Shown: positions 25,164-33,736, counted from the first letter of the stretch. The stretch: 64,000 nt of DNA from Frateuria_A sp051900415 (GCF_051900415.1 NZ_JBHZGL010000013.1:45911-109910), one strand, 5' to 3'. The notes: generated from the sequence alone by a model not told the origin. Numbers and translations are program-made.

Positions 25164-26303
25164 TTACTGCTGGACCTGCAGCTCCGTGCGGCGGTTGCGC
25201 GCGCGGCCTTCGTTGGTGTCGTTGGTGTCGATCGGATCGGCTTCGCCGTGGCCGATCGGGCCTTCCAGACGGCTGGCATCGATGCCGTGGGCGGTCAGGT
25301 AGTCGTACACGATCTTCGCACGACGCTCCGACAGCGCCTGGTTGTAGGCGTCGGTACCGACCGAGTCGGTGTAGCCGGCGACGGTCACGTGCACCTGCGG
25401 GTAGCGCTGCAGGGTGTCGACGGCCTGGTCGAGGATGGCCAGCGAGTCGGAGGTCGGCTCGGCCAGCGCCTTGCTGATGTCCATCTCGCCCTTCGACGGA
25501 CGGTCGAACTTGAAGTTGACGCCACGCAGGTCGATCACGACCTTCTGCGGGCAACCGTCCGGACCGACGATGGTGCCGGCGGCGGTAGCCGGGCACTTGT
25601 CTTCGCAGTCGTTCACGCCGTCGTTGTCGCTGTCCTGCGTGGAGCAGTCATTGGCCGGCGGGGGCGGCGGCGGAGCAGCTGCCGGCTCCGGCGCAGCCGC
25701 CGGCTCGCCAAAGCGCGAGACGATGCTGAAGCCCAGGAACCAGTCGCCGTAGCCGTCTTCCGTCGGCTGGCTCTTGTCGTCCCAGTCGTAGCGGTAGCCG
25801 GTCTCGATACGGATGTCCGAGCTTTCCGCGACGGTCTTGGACACGCCCACGCCCAGTTCGGCCGCCGGCGCCCAGCCGTGCTCGGCCGGATTCTTGTGGT
25901 AGCTGCCCATCACGCCAGCGAGCACGTACGGACGCCAGGCGTTCCAGTCGCCGGCGTAGAAACGCGCGGCCACACCGTAGTTGGTGTTCGACCAGTTGCT
26001 GCCGCCCACCGCGGTATCGCGATCGCGGTTGGTGCGATCGATGAAGAGGTCGATCGAAGCGTTCGGAGCGATGAAACGACCGACGCCCAGCCCGTAATAG
26101 AACTGGCGGCTGTTGGTGTTGCGATCGGTGTCGTTGTAGTAACCGCCAAAGGTCGGGGCGATATACCAACGGCCGTCATAATCGCCGGTGGTACTCATCG
26201 GCGCGGTGTCGGCCGCGGTGTCAGCGGTATTGTCCTGCGCGTGAACGGCACCTACGCCGCCCAGGGCCAAGGCAATAAGGAAATACAAGCCCTTACGTTT
26301 CAT
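25164..26303 (-). CDS. OmpA-family outer-membrane protein
   Basis: 379 aa. A signal peptide (cleavage near VHAQ-DN) precedes an eight-strand barrel domain to about residue 200, then a Pro/Ala hinge (AAPEPAAAPPPPPP) and a calcium-binding thrombospondin-3-like segment (DSDNDGVNDCEDKCP). The C-terminal peptidoglycan-binding OmpA domain has GYTDSVGTDAYNQALSERRA. It anchors the outer membrane to peptidoglycan. AAGGAGA lies about 7 bases before the ATG. It is monocistronic. Confidence 0.95.
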   Translation of the reverse strand: MKRKGLYFLIALALGGVGAVHAQDNTADTAADTAPMSTTGDYDGRWYIAPTFGGYYNDTDRNTNSRQFYYGLGVGRFIAPNASIDLFIDRTNRDRDTAVGGSNWSNTNYGVAARFYAGDWNAWRPYVLAGVMGSYHKNPAEHGWAPAAELGVGVSKTVAESSDIRIETGYRYDWDDKSQPTEDGYGDWFLGFSIVSRFGEPAAAPEPAAAPPPPPPANDCSTQDSDNDGVNDCEDKCPATAAGTIVGPDGCPQKVVIDLRGVNFKFDRPSKGEMDISKALAEPTSDSLAILDQAVDTLQRYPQVHVTVAGYTDSVGTDAYNQALSERRAKIVYDYLTAHGIDASRLEGPIGHGEADPIDTNDTNEGRARNRRTELQVQQ

Positions 26304-26649
26304 CAGGTGTCTCCTTCATTTATTGGTTTTCGCAGCCGTTTCACCTCATACGGACCGCGCGTCAAACTCACTTTGACTTCCGGAAGCTTGAGCCGCCCCC
26401 TCGCTTTATGTCCCTACGGGCAAGCGGCACGAGTGTAGCAAAACCGTTAAGCCGTTCTCACAACGGCGCGGGTTCCCCGGTGAGGCGTTGTTCAGCAAAG
26501 CCTCCGCATCCATTGCCACCCGAATGGCGTGGAACTGGCGTGAATACGCGAAAACCCGGCCACTGGGACCGGGTTTTCGGGGGTGTGTGCATTACAGGCG
26601 CCAGCCTGCTTTCATCGCACCGCAATAGCTATTGCGGGGCTAATTGTGG
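26304..26649. other. Intergenic region, OmpA promoter side and prpD tail
   Basis: No gene is seen. The left part holds the ribosome-binding site and presumed promoter of the OmpA-family gene (a TTGACG occurs near 26360 but without a well-spaced -10). The right part holds the prpD terminator hairpin. Confidence 0.5.
26549..26579 (-). terminator. Terminator hairpin after prpD
   Basis: CGAAAACCCGG and CCGGGTTTTCG form 11-base arms around a 9-base loop. It lies 70 bases past the prpD stop. The T run is inside the stem rather than after it, so efficiency is uncertain. Confidence 0.6.
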
Positions 26650-28101
26650 TTAAAGCGTGAAAAGCGCGAGGAAATGCTGGATCGGCATGGCATCCAGCGC
26701 CGCCGGATCGGCGGTCGCCTCCAGAATGGCCTTGACCCGATGCGCAGGCAGGTGCCCGCGCAGCGCCGCCTCGAACTTCTTCAGCAGCACGGGGATACCT
26801 TCTGGGCGGCGCTTGCGGTGGCCGATCGGGAAATCGATCGACACCTTCTCGGTGGACGAGCCGTCCTTGAAGAACACCTGTACCGAATTGCCGATGTAAC
26901 GCTTGTCTGGGTCGAAATAATCCTTGGTGAACTGCGGGTTCTCGCGCACTTCCATCTTGCCGCGCAGCGCGTCGATGCGCGGGTCGGACGCGACCTCGTC
27001 GTTGTAGTCCTCGGCAGTGAGACGGCCGAAGATCAGCGGTACCGCCACCATGTACTGGATGCAGTGGTCGCGATCGGCGTAATTGGCCAGCGGGCCGGTC
27101 TTGTCGATGATGCGCACGCCCGCTTCCTGCGTCTCGATCACGATCTTCTCGATCTGGTCGAGCTTGCCGGCGACCTGCGCGTGCAGCTGCATGGCGCACT
27201 CCACGGCCGTCTGCGCATGGAATTCGGCCGGGAAGCTGATCTTGAACAGCACGTTCTCCATCACGTAGCTGCCGAAGGGCCGCTCGAACTCGAACGCGTT
27301 GCCCTTGAAGGCAACGTCGTAATAACCCCAGGTCTTCGCACTGAGCGCCGACGGATAACCGACCACGCCGCGATAGACCGCATTGATCGCGTGGGTCACG
27401 GCGCGACGGCAGGCATCGCCCGCAGCCCAGCTCTTGCGCGGCCCGGTGTTCGGCGCGTGGCGATAGGTGCGCAGCGCGCCGTTGTCGATCCAGCTGTGCG
27501 ACACGGCGGTGGTGATCTGCTCCTTGGAGCCGCCGAGCATCGCCGTGGACACGGCGGTGGATGCCAGGCGCACCAGGATCACGTGGTCCTGGCCGACGCG
27601 GTTGTAGCTGTTCTTCAGCGCGTAGCAGCCCTGGATCTCGTGTGCCTTGATGGCGTAGCCGAGCACGTCGCGCACGGTGAATGGCTGGCCACCCTCGCGT
27701 TCGGCCTTGCGGCTGAGGTAATCGGCGACCGACAGGATCGCGCCCAGGTTGTCCGACGGGTGGCCCCACTCGGCCGCCAGCCAGGTGTCGTTGAAGTCCA
27801 GCCAGCGGATCTGCGTGCCGATCGCGAAGGCGCCCTGCACCGGATCGAGCTCGTGGCTGGTGCCCGGCACGCGGGTGCCGCCCGGCAGCGTGGCGCCCGG
27901 CACCATGGGGCCCAGGTGCTTGACGCACTCGGGGAACTTCATTGCCAGCATGGCGGTGCCCAGCGAGTCCAGCAGCATGTAACGGGCGGTGTCGAAGGCC
28001 TCCTTGGACTCGATCCGGTAGTCGGCCACGTAGTTGGCGATGTCGACCATCGGCTGGTCGGGATCGGGGCGAACGGCGGAGCGGATGTCGTGGGCACTCA
28101 T
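26650..28101 (-). CDS. prpD: 2-methylcitrate dehydratase
   Basis: 483 aa, the same length as E. coli PrpD. It dehydrates 2-methylcitrate to 2-methylaconitate in the methylcitrate cycle for propionyl-CoA. WLDFNDTWLAAEWGHPSDNLG, YRHAPNTGPRKSWAAGDA and YVMENVLFKISFPAEFH are hallmark segments of the MmgE/PrpD family. Start MSAHDIRSA is preceded by GAGAAG. With this iron-sulfur-free enzyme, AcnD/PrpF are not needed, and none is seen here. It is separated from prpC and prpB by two unrelated genes. A hairpin repeat and the riboswitch of the divergent TerC gene lie upstream. Confidence 0.95.
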   Translation of the reverse strand: MSAHDIRSAVRPDPDQPMVDIANYVADYRIESKEAFDTARYMLLDSLGTAMLAMKFPECVKHLGPMVPGATLPGGTRVPGTSHELDPVQGAFAIGTQIRWLDFNDTWLAAEWGHPSDNLGAILSVADYLSRKAEREGGQPFTVRDVLGYAIKAHEIQGCYALKNSYNRVGQDHVILVRLASTAVSTAMLGGSKEQITTAVSHSWIDNGALRTYRHAPNTGPRKSWAAGDACRRAVTHAINAVYRGVVGYPSALSAKTWGYYDVAFKGNAFEFERPFGSYVMENVLFKISFPAEFHAQTAVECAMQLHAQVAGKLDQIEKIVIETQEAGVRIIDKTGPLANYADRDHCIQYMVAVPLIFGRLTAEDYNDEVASDPRIDALRGKMEVRENPQFTKDYFDPDKRYIGNSVQVFFKDGSSTEKVSIDFPIGHRKRRPEGIPVLLKKFEAALRGHLPAHRVKAILEATADPAALDAMPIQHFLALFTL

Positions 28102-28170
28102 GGAGGGCTTCTCGCGGGAGGAAAAACCGCCATTGTATCCGGCCGGCCGCGTGGCCGCCTCCTCTGTCTG

Positions 28171-28244
28171 CAAGAGTGCACCCGTGCGCGACCGCCATGT
28201 GCGGCTGTCTGGAGACGGCAGTCGCGCACGGGTGCGCTCCTACA
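28171..28244. repeat. TGTAGGAGCGC-type hairpin repeat, degenerate left arm
   Basis: The left arm reads GTGCACCCGTGCGCGACCGC and the right arm its near complement ending in GCGCTCCTACA. It lies in the prpD/terC intergenic region and belongs to the family dispersed through the window. Confidence 0.8.
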
Positions 28245-28276
28245 GCTTTCTGCTTGACCGCCGCGGGCGTCGCCCT

Positions 28277-28468
28277 CGACAATCGCCGCACACCCAAAGG
28301 GGAGTAGTTCCGGCGCCGCGGTTTTCGTGCGGTGCCGTGCGGTGATCGTCATCACGGACGCCTTCGCGTCCCGGTCACGCCGGCGAGGTCCCTCGCGAAC
28401 GAGACTTTTGCGGTGGTGTCGGGCCTCTGCGCGTGTCCGCCGCCATCGCCATGAGTCACGCGCGGGAG
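28277..28468 (+). promoter_or_regulatory. yybP-ykoY manganese riboswitch before terC-like gene
   Basis: The hallmark AAAGGGGAGTAG is at 28296-28307. Further conserved pieces are GATCGTCATCACGGAC (~28343) and GAGACTTTTGCGG (28401-28413). The outer helix closes by CGACA (28277) with TGTCG (28417) and CCGC (28286) with GCGG (28410). Just downstream, GCGCGTG (28429-28435) can pair with CACGCGC (28457-28463), which directly abuts the GGGAG ribosome-binding site. This could be a translational expression platform. The class senses Mn2+ and usually controls TerC/MntP-type exporters, as here. Confidence 0.85.
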
Positions 28469-28474
28469 TTCTGC

Positions 28475-29152
28475 ATGGACATCAGCGGTACCGATTTCGT
28501 CTCCGGCCTCCTGGCCATCATCCTGCTCGACCTCGTGCTCGCCGGCGACAACGCGATCGTGATCGCGCTGGCCGCGCGCAACCTGCCCAAGGCCCTGCAG
28601 AGAAAAGCGGTGTTCTGGGGCACCTTCGGTGCGGTGGCGGTGCGCGTGGCATTGACCGCGGTCGTGGTCTATCTGCTCAAGTTGCCCGGCCTCATGCTTG
28701 CCGGCGGCCTGCTGCTGTTGCCGATTGCGTGGAAGCTGATCAAGCCGGAAGCGGAAGGCGGCCATGAGGTAAGCGCAGCCGACAGCTTCTGGGCCGCGCT
28801 GCGAACGATCGTGGTGGCCGACGCCCTGATGGGCCTGGACAACGTACTGGCGATCGCCGGTGCGTCCAAGGGCCACCTGGGTCTGGTCGTGCTGGGCCTG
28901 CTCATCAGCGTGCCGCTGGTGGTGTGGGGCTCGACGCTCATCCTCAAGCTCATCGAGCGCTTCCCGGCGATTGTCTACATCGGCGCTGGCGCAATTGCCT
29001 GGACGGCGGGCCGCATGATCGCGCACGACCACCTGCTACGCGCGTGGTTCGACGCCCACCCCTGGTATGGCTACATGCTGGACTTCCTGTTGATCGCGCT
29101 GATCTGTGGCGGCGGCTGGCTGGTTCAGCGCCGCCGCGCCAGGGCCGGCTGA
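28475..29152 (+). CDS. TerC-family membrane protein, probable Mn2+ exporter
   Basis: 225 aa, seven or so membrane helices. The motif LVLAGDNAIVIALAARNLP near the N-terminus and DALMGLDNVLAIAGAS in the middle are the two inverted TerC signatures; their acidic residues lie in membrane helices and are thought to bind metal. TerC relatives YkoY, Alx and MeeF/MeeY export manganese, and the yybP-ykoY riboswitch upstream supports that role. The start was set at MDISGTDF, six bases after GGGAG; earlier ATGs in frame lie inside the riboswitch's expression region. Confidence 0.92.
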   Translation: MDISGTDFVSGLLAIILLDLVLAGDNAIVIALAARNLPKALQRKAVFWGTFGAVAVRVALTAVVVYLLKLPGLMLAGGLLLLPIAWKLIKPEAEGGHEVSAADSFWAALRTIVVADALMGLDNVLAIAGASKGHLGLVVLGLLISVPLVVWGSTLILKLIERFPAIVYIGAGAIAWTAGRMIAHDHLLRAWFDAHPWYGYMLDFLLIALICGGGWLVQRRRARAG

Positions 29153-29190
29153 CACGAAGGGCCGCGACCGCACCCGGTCGCGGCCCTGCC

Positions 29191-30048
29191 TTACCAGCGC
29201 AGCTTGACGAAAGCGGATGGCCCGCTGAGCGTCATGTCGAGGTCGGCGTCGTAGGCACTGCGGTTCCAGTGCAGCTTGATCTGGCTGTAACCGTATTCCA
29301 GCCCGAAGCCGAGGTTCTCCAGCGGCAGCCATTCCAGGCCCAACGCGGCGTTGTAGATATGCCCGCTGATGCGGCCGCCGTTCTTGCGCACGCCCGAGGC
29401 GTCCAGGTACATGCGCCACTGGTCGTTGTACAGGTGTCGCCAGCCCAGCTGCAGCATGGGCGCCCAGGCGCTGTCGTTGCTGCCCGTGGCGACCGATACC
29501 GTTTGCTCGCCTCCCTGCCCCAGGTCGTAGGCACCCTCACCCACCAGTTCGGTCTTCACGCGGTACCAGCCCGCGCCCAGGCCAACGCCGTAGGCATCGT
29601 TACCCTCGCCGAACCACCAGCGCCAGGCGACGCTGCCGAAGTCGAAATCCAGTTTGGCGCGCACGTCGGCGTTGGCGCTGTAATCCACACCGTCGTAGCT
29701 GATGTCGCGTGCAAGCGTCTGATGGCTGGCGCGGTCGATGCTGTAGTAGTCCAGCGCCAGGCCCTGATGCTCGCCGAACAGGAAGTCGGCGCGCACGCGC
29801 GGCACGGTCTTGTTCTTGTCGAAGCCCAGGTCGTCTTCGAGGTTGATGGTGCCGCTGAGCGTGTCGCTCGGATCGGCCATCCGGACGTCCGTGTCCACGC
29901 TGGCGTAGTAACCGCCCAACCGCACACTGGCACGGTCGAGGATGGACGCGTCCTGCGCCATGGCGGTGGTGCTCGCGAGGACGAGCGGAACCAGGACAAG
30001 GCCTGCGCCGAGCGCGGGCCGCGAGGGATGCTTTGCGGGATGTCGCAT
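29191..30048 (-). CDS. Outer-membrane beta-barrel protein
   Basis: 285 aa. A signal peptide (LVLVPLVLASTTAMAQ) precedes alternating amphipathic strands, with the C-terminal aromatic motif AFVKLRW that outer-membrane barrels need for BAM recognition. It is probably 8-12 strands. I recognise no specific family or substrate. GGAGAGAG lies upstream of the ATG. It is located between terC and prpC but on the prpC strand, with a ~195-base gap to prpC, so coregulation is uncertain. Confidence 0.8.
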   Translation of the reverse strand: MRHPAKHPSRPALGAGLVLVPLVLASTTAMAQDASILDRASVRLGGYYASVDTDVRMADPSDTLSGTINLEDDLGFDKNKTVPRVRADFLFGEHQGLALDYYSIDRASHQTLARDISYDGVDYSANADVRAKLDFDFGSVAWRWWFGEGNDAYGVGLGAGWYRVKTELVGEGAYDLGQGGEQTVSVATGSNDSAWAPMLQLGWRHLYNDQWRMYLDASGVRKNGGRISGHIYNAALGLEWLPLENLGFGLEYGYSQIKLHWNRSAYDADLDMTLSGPSAFVKLRW

Positions 30049-30206
30049 GCTGGGCTCTCTCCGGGGATCTCGGGCCATGGTAGCCAGCGCCCCCGTCGAC
30101 AGGCCGTGGATGGTGCAGCGGTGATGTGGTGTGGATCGTCCCCTTCGGGTACGGCCAAGGCGCTTCGTTCCCGCGACATTCCCGCGCACCCGGCACCTCA
30201 CCCAAA

Positions 30207-30229
30207 CCCTCTCCCCGATGGGGAGAGGG
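30207..30229. repeat. CCCTCTCCCC-type hairpin
   Basis: CCCTCTCCCC, a GAT loop and GGGGAGAGGG. It is located 15 bases beyond the prpC stop and may serve as its terminator. It is one of several copies of this short palindrome in the window. Confidence 0.7.
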
Positions 30230-30243
30230 CTCCCAGGCAGGCG

Positions 30244-31389
30244 TCAGCGCTTTTCGATCGGCACGTACGTCTGGTCTTCCGGCCCGGTGTAGTTCGCGCT
30301 CGGGCGGATGATCTTGCCGTCCTGACGCTGCTCGATCACGTGTGCGCTCCAACCGGAGGTGCGCGCGATGACGAACAGCGGCGTGAACATCGCGGTCGGC
30401 ACGCCCATCATGTGGTAGGCGCTGGCCGAGTACCAATCGAGGTTGGGGAACATCTTCTTGAGGTCCCACATCAGCTTCTCGATGCGCTCGGACACGTCGA
30501 ACAGCGTCGGGTTGCCGCCCTCGGTGCAGAGCTTGCGCGAGATTTCCTTGATGATCTCGTTGCGCGGATCGGACACGGTGTACACCGGATGGCCGAAGCC
30601 GATGATGATTTCCTTCTTCTCCACGCGTGCGCGGATGTCCGCTTCAGCCTGGTCGGCGTCGCGGTAGCGGGCGATGATCTCCATCGCCACCTCGTTGGCG
30701 CCGCCGTGCTTGGGACCGCGCAGCGCGCCGATCGCGCCGGTGATGGCCGAATACATGTCCGAGCCGGTGCCGGCGATCACGCGCGCGGTGAAGGTCGAGG
30801 CATTGAACTCGTGCTCGGCGTAGAGCACCAGCGACTTGTCCAGCGCCTGCGCGTGCAGTTCGCTCGGTGCCTTGCCGTGCAGCACGTGCAGGAAGTGCGC
30901 GGCGATCGAGTCGTCGTCGGTCTGCGTCTCCACGCGCTTGCCGTTGTGGCTGAAGTGGTACCAGTACAGCAGCATCGAGCCGAAGCTCGCCATCAGGCGG
31001 TCGGCGATGTCACGCGCGCCGGTAAGGTTGTGGTCCTCCTTCTCCGGCAGCACGGTGCCCAGCACCGAACAACCGGTGCGCAGCACGTCCATCGGGTGGG
31101 TCGCGGCGGGCAGCAGCTCCAGCGCACCCTTGACCGGCGCCGGCAGGCCACGCAGGCGCTTGAGCCTGGCCTTGTAGTTCTGCAGCTCGGTCCAGTTGGG
31201 CAGCGTGCCGTACACCAGCAGGTAGGCCACTTCCTCGAAGCAGCCCTTGGCGGCCAGGTCGTGGATGTCGTAACCGCGGTAGTGCAGGTCGTTGCCGCTG
31301 CGGCCGACCGTGCACAGCGCGGTGTTGCCGGCCGCGACGCCGGACAGCGCGACGGATTTCTTGGCCTTGGGGAGGACTTGCTCGGTCAT
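30244..31389 (-). CDS. prpC: 2-methylcitrate synthase
   Basis: 381 aa. It condenses propionyl-CoA with oxaloacetate. It has the citrate-synthase fold: the His of EHEFNAST, the His in GALRGPKHGGANE and the Asp region FDVSERIEKLMWD are in place. The short length and the N-terminal sequence LSGVAAGNTALCTVGRSGNDLHYRGYDI fit PrpC rather than GltA. AGGAG lies upstream of the ATG. It lies downstream of prpB with a large inverted repeat between them. Confidence 0.94.
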   Translation of the reverse strand: MTEQVLPKAKKSVALSGVAAGNTALCTVGRSGNDLHYRGYDIHDLAAKGCFEEVAYLLVYGTLPNWTELQNYKARLKRLRGLPAPVKGALELLPAATHPMDVLRTGCSVLGTVLPEKEDHNLTGARDIADRLMASFGSMLLYWYHFSHNGKRVETQTDDDSIAAHFLHVLHGKAPSELHAQALDKSLVLYAEHEFNASTFTARVIAGTGSDMYSAITGAIGALRGPKHGGANEVAMEIIARYRDADQAEADIRARVEKKEIIIGFGHPVYTVSDPRNEIIKEISRKLCTEGGNPTLFDVSERIEKLMWDLKKMFPNLDWYSASAYHMMGVPTAMFTPLFVIARTSGWSAHVIEQRQDGKIIRPSANYTGPEDQTYVPIEKR

Positions 31390-31430
31390 CGGGTGTCTCC
31401 TGAGGTGCAGGTGGTGTTCCGTGTCTTGTT

Positions 31431-31508
31431 TTCGCAGGAGCCCGCTTGCGGGCGATGCGCCCCTAGCCGGTCAAGCAAGGGTGTCGCCCGCAAGCGGGCT
31501 CCTGCGAA
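31431..31508. repeat. Long inverted repeat between prpB and prpC
   Basis: Perfect 25-base arms begin TTCGCAGGAGCCCGCTTGCG and end with its complement, around a 28-base loop. The sequence differs from the TGTAGGAGCGC family but has the same layout. It lies inside the presumed prpB-prpC transcript and could alter the relative amounts of the two messages. Confidence 0.85.
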
Positions 31509-31522
31509 GGCGGGGGTGGTTT

Positions 31523-32410
31523 TCAGCCTTTCTTCGCGAACAGCGCGTCGAGCTTCTGCTCGTAATCGTGGTAGCCGATGCGCTCGTACAGTTCTTCGCG
31601 CGTCTGCATCTGGTCGATCACGTTGCGCTGGTGGCCGTCGCGGCGGATCGACTCGTACACGTTCTCGGCCGCTTTGTTCATGGCGCGGAAGGCGGACAGC
31701 GGATAGAGCACGATGCCCACGCCCGCGGTGCGCAGTTCGTCCACGCTGAACAGCGGCGTCTTGCCGAACTCGGTGATGTTGGCCAGGACCGGCACTTTTA
31801 CCGCGTCGACGAAGCGGCGGTAGGTCGGCAAGTCGTAGGCGGCCTCGGCGAAGATGCCGTCGGCGCCCGCTTCCACACACTTGATGGCGCGCTCGATGGC
31901 GGCATCGACGCCGTCCACCGCGATGGCGTCGGTGCGGGCAATCAGGAAGAAGTCCGGATCGGTCTTGGCGTCGGCAGCGGCCTTGACGCGGTCGGCCATC
32001 TCGCCGGTGCTGACGATTTCCTTGCCCGGGCGATGGCCGCAACGCTTGGCGCCGACCTGGTCCTCGATGTGGCAGGCGGCCGCGCCGAACTTGATCAGGC
32101 TCTTGACCGTGCGCCCGATGTTGAACGCGCTCGGGCCGAAGCCGGTGTCGATGTCCACCATCAGCGGCAGGTCGCACACGTCGGTGATGCGGCGCACGTC
32201 GGTGAGCACGTCGTCCAGCGTGTTGATGCCCAGATCCGGCAGCCCCAGCGAGCCGGCCGCGACGCCGCCGCCGGAGAGGTAGATCGCGCGATAGCCGGCG
32301 CGTTTGGCCAGCAGTGCATGGTTGGCGTTGATCGCGCCGATGACCTGCAGGGGCTGTTCTTCGGCCAGCGCGGCGCGGAAGCGGGCGCCGGGAGATGCGG
32401 TGGGGGACAT
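31523..32410 (-). CDS. prpB: 2-methylisocitrate lyase
   Basis: 295 aa. It cleaves 2-methylisocitrate to pyruvate and succinate. It belongs to the isocitrate-lyase/PEP-mutase superfamily: DIDTGFGPSAFNIGRT, EDQVGAKRCGHRPGKEIV (with the active-site KRCGH Cys loop) and RTDAIAVDG are intact. GGAG precedes the ATG. It is first in the prpB-prpC unit, divergent from a MerR-type regulator 122 bases away. No PrpR-type activator is in the window. Confidence 0.95.
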   Translation of the reverse strand: MSPTASPGARFRAALAEEQPLQVIGAINANHALLAKRAGYRAIYLSGGGVAAGSLGLPDLGINTLDDVLTDVRRITDVCDLPLMVDIDTGFGPSAFNIGRTVKSLIKFGAAACHIEDQVGAKRCGHRPGKEIVSTGEMADRVKAAADAKTDPDFFLIARTDAIAVDGVDAAIERAIKCVEAGADGIFAEAAYDLPTYRRFVDAVKVPVLANITEFGKTPLFSVDELRTAGVGIVLYPLSAFRAMNKAAENVYESIRRDGHQRNVIDQMQTREELYERIGYHDYEQKLDALFAKKG

Positions 32411-32473
32411 GGAAGGCTCCGCGGGAAAAGCGCCATTTTAGCGCACCGCCCGCCCTGCCCCCTGTCCGGGGGC

Positions 32474-32504
32474 TTGACCCTCACGTAACGTGAGGCCGGA
32501 ACCT
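32474..32504 (+). promoter_or_regulatory. MerR-type promoter with palindromic operator
   Basis: TTGACC (-35) is followed by the perfect palindrome CTCACGT-A-ACGTGAG (32480-32494) and a weak -10 (AACCT region), giving the elongated ~19-base spacer typical of MerR-family promoters. It sits 29 bases upstream of the regulator gene and probably mediates autoregulation. Confidence 0.7.
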
Positions 32505-32532
32505 GCCGGCACGCACCGAGGAGACCCTGCCC

Positions 32533-33549
32533 ATGCCGCTGACCGTCGGCGAGCTTGCCCGCCGCTGCGGACTGACCGTCCGCACGCTGCACCACTACGA
32601 CGCCATCGGCCTGCTCAAGCCCTCGCTGCGCTCCGATGCCGGTTACCGCCTTTACGACCGCGCCAACGTGGAACGCCTGCACCGTATCCAGGCACTACGC
32701 CAGCTCGGCCTTTCCCTGGCCGACATCGGAACCGTCCTGTCCGGACCCGAGCAGCCGCTGGCCGAGGTCATCGACCGCCAGATCGCCCAGCTCGATCAGG
32801 AACTCGCGCAGGCCACCCGGCTGCGCGGGCGGCTGGTCGCGCTGCGCGGACAGCTCGCCGCCGGACAGTCCCCCGACCTGGCCGACTGGCTGGACACGCT
32901 GGAACTGATGACCATGTACGAGAAGTACTTTTCGCCGGAAGAACTGAAGCAGTTGCCGATGCACCACGACCGCGACGCGCAGGCCGAGTGGCAGGCGCTG
33001 GTGGCCGCGGTGCAGGCAGCGGTCGACCGGGGCGCGCGACCTGAAGACCACGACGCCCAACTACTCGCGCTGCGCTGGATGCAGACCCTGCAGCGGGATA
33101 CCGCGGGCAATCCGGATTTCCTGCTGCGGCTCAACGCGATGCACGAAAGCGAGCCAGGAATGGTGGCGCTGTCCGGAATCACGCCGGCGCTGAAGCAGTT
33201 CGTCGAGCAGGCGATCGTGGAGGCCCGGCTGGCGATCTATGCGCGTTATCTGGAGCCGCAGGAACTCGCGTTCATGCGCGAGCACTACCGCGAGCAGATG
33301 TACGCCTGGCCGTCGCTGATCGCCGAATTGCGCAAGGCGATGGATACGGGGGTTTCGCCCGCGTCGCCCGAGGTGCAGGCGCTGGCGCGGCGCTGGATGG
33401 CGATGTTCCGCACCTACGCCGGCGATGATCCGGCCACGCATGCGCGCATTCGCGAGGCGAACATGAAGGAGCCGGATCTGATGAACGGGACGTGGGTGGA
33501 TGAGGCGCTGCTGGCTTATCTCAGGGAGGCGATGCGCGCGGCGTCCTGA
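32533..33549 (+). CDS. MerR-family regulator with TipAS-like C-terminus
   Basis: 338 aa. The N-terminal MerR domain (TVGELARRCGLTVRTLHHYDAIGLLKPS) binds DNA, and a dimerising coiled coil runs to ~120. From ~130 on is a TipAS-type domain (MYEKYFSPEELKQLPMH and two related helical repeats). TipA regulators respond to small organic molecules such as peptide antibiotics, not metals; no metal-binding Cys cluster is seen. The unusual length suggests a duplicated TipAS module. GAGGAG lies upstream. Its target beyond its own promoter is unknown. Confidence 0.9.
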   Translation: MPLTVGELARRCGLTVRTLHHYDAIGLLKPSLRSDAGYRLYDRANVERLHRIQALRQLGLSLADIGTVLSGPEQPLAEVIDRQIAQLDQELAQATRLRGRLVALRGQLAAGQSPDLADWLDTLELMTMYEKYFSPEELKQLPMHHDRDAQAEWQALVAAVQAAVDRGARPEDHDAQLLALRWMQTLQRDTAGNPDFLLRLNAMHESEPGMVALSGITPALKQFVEQAIVEARLAIYARYLEPQELAFMREHYREQMYAWPSLIAELRKAMDTGVSPASPEVQALARRWMAMFRTYAGDDPATHARIREANMKEPDLMNGTWVDEALLAYLREAMRAAS

Positions 33550-33604
33550 CGTTTCCAGGCACTCGCACGAGGAGCGCTTGCCGCGAGAGTGGCCCTTACC
33601 CCAA

Positions 33605-33696
33605 CCCTCTCCCCGGAGGGGAGAGGGGGCCGATCAGGCAACTGCGGGATGTCCGATTGCCCGAGACTTTGCTCCCTCTTCCCTCCGGGGAGAGGG
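33605..33696. repeat. Two CCCTCTCCCC-type hairpins
   Basis: Two palindromes lie between the MerR gene and mdh: 33605-33627 (perfect, GGA loop) and 33674-33696 (imperfect), facing each other. Both belong to the short palindromes seen also near 30207 and 56367. They may act as terminator for the MerR gene. Confidence 0.7.
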
Positions 33697-33736
33697 CTGG
33701 GGTGAGGGGCCAAGGCTTGCGGGAGTCCCGGCAGAA

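Noticed and set aside
28475..29152. Tellurite-resistance role for the TerC-family gene
   Set aside because: No other ter genes are present, and the manganese riboswitch points to metal export instead.
28924..31749. 941-codon open frame on the plus strand opposite the barrel protein and prpC
   Set aside because: It is antisense to clearly conserved genes and has the His/Val/Arg-rich composition typical of high-GC shadow frames.
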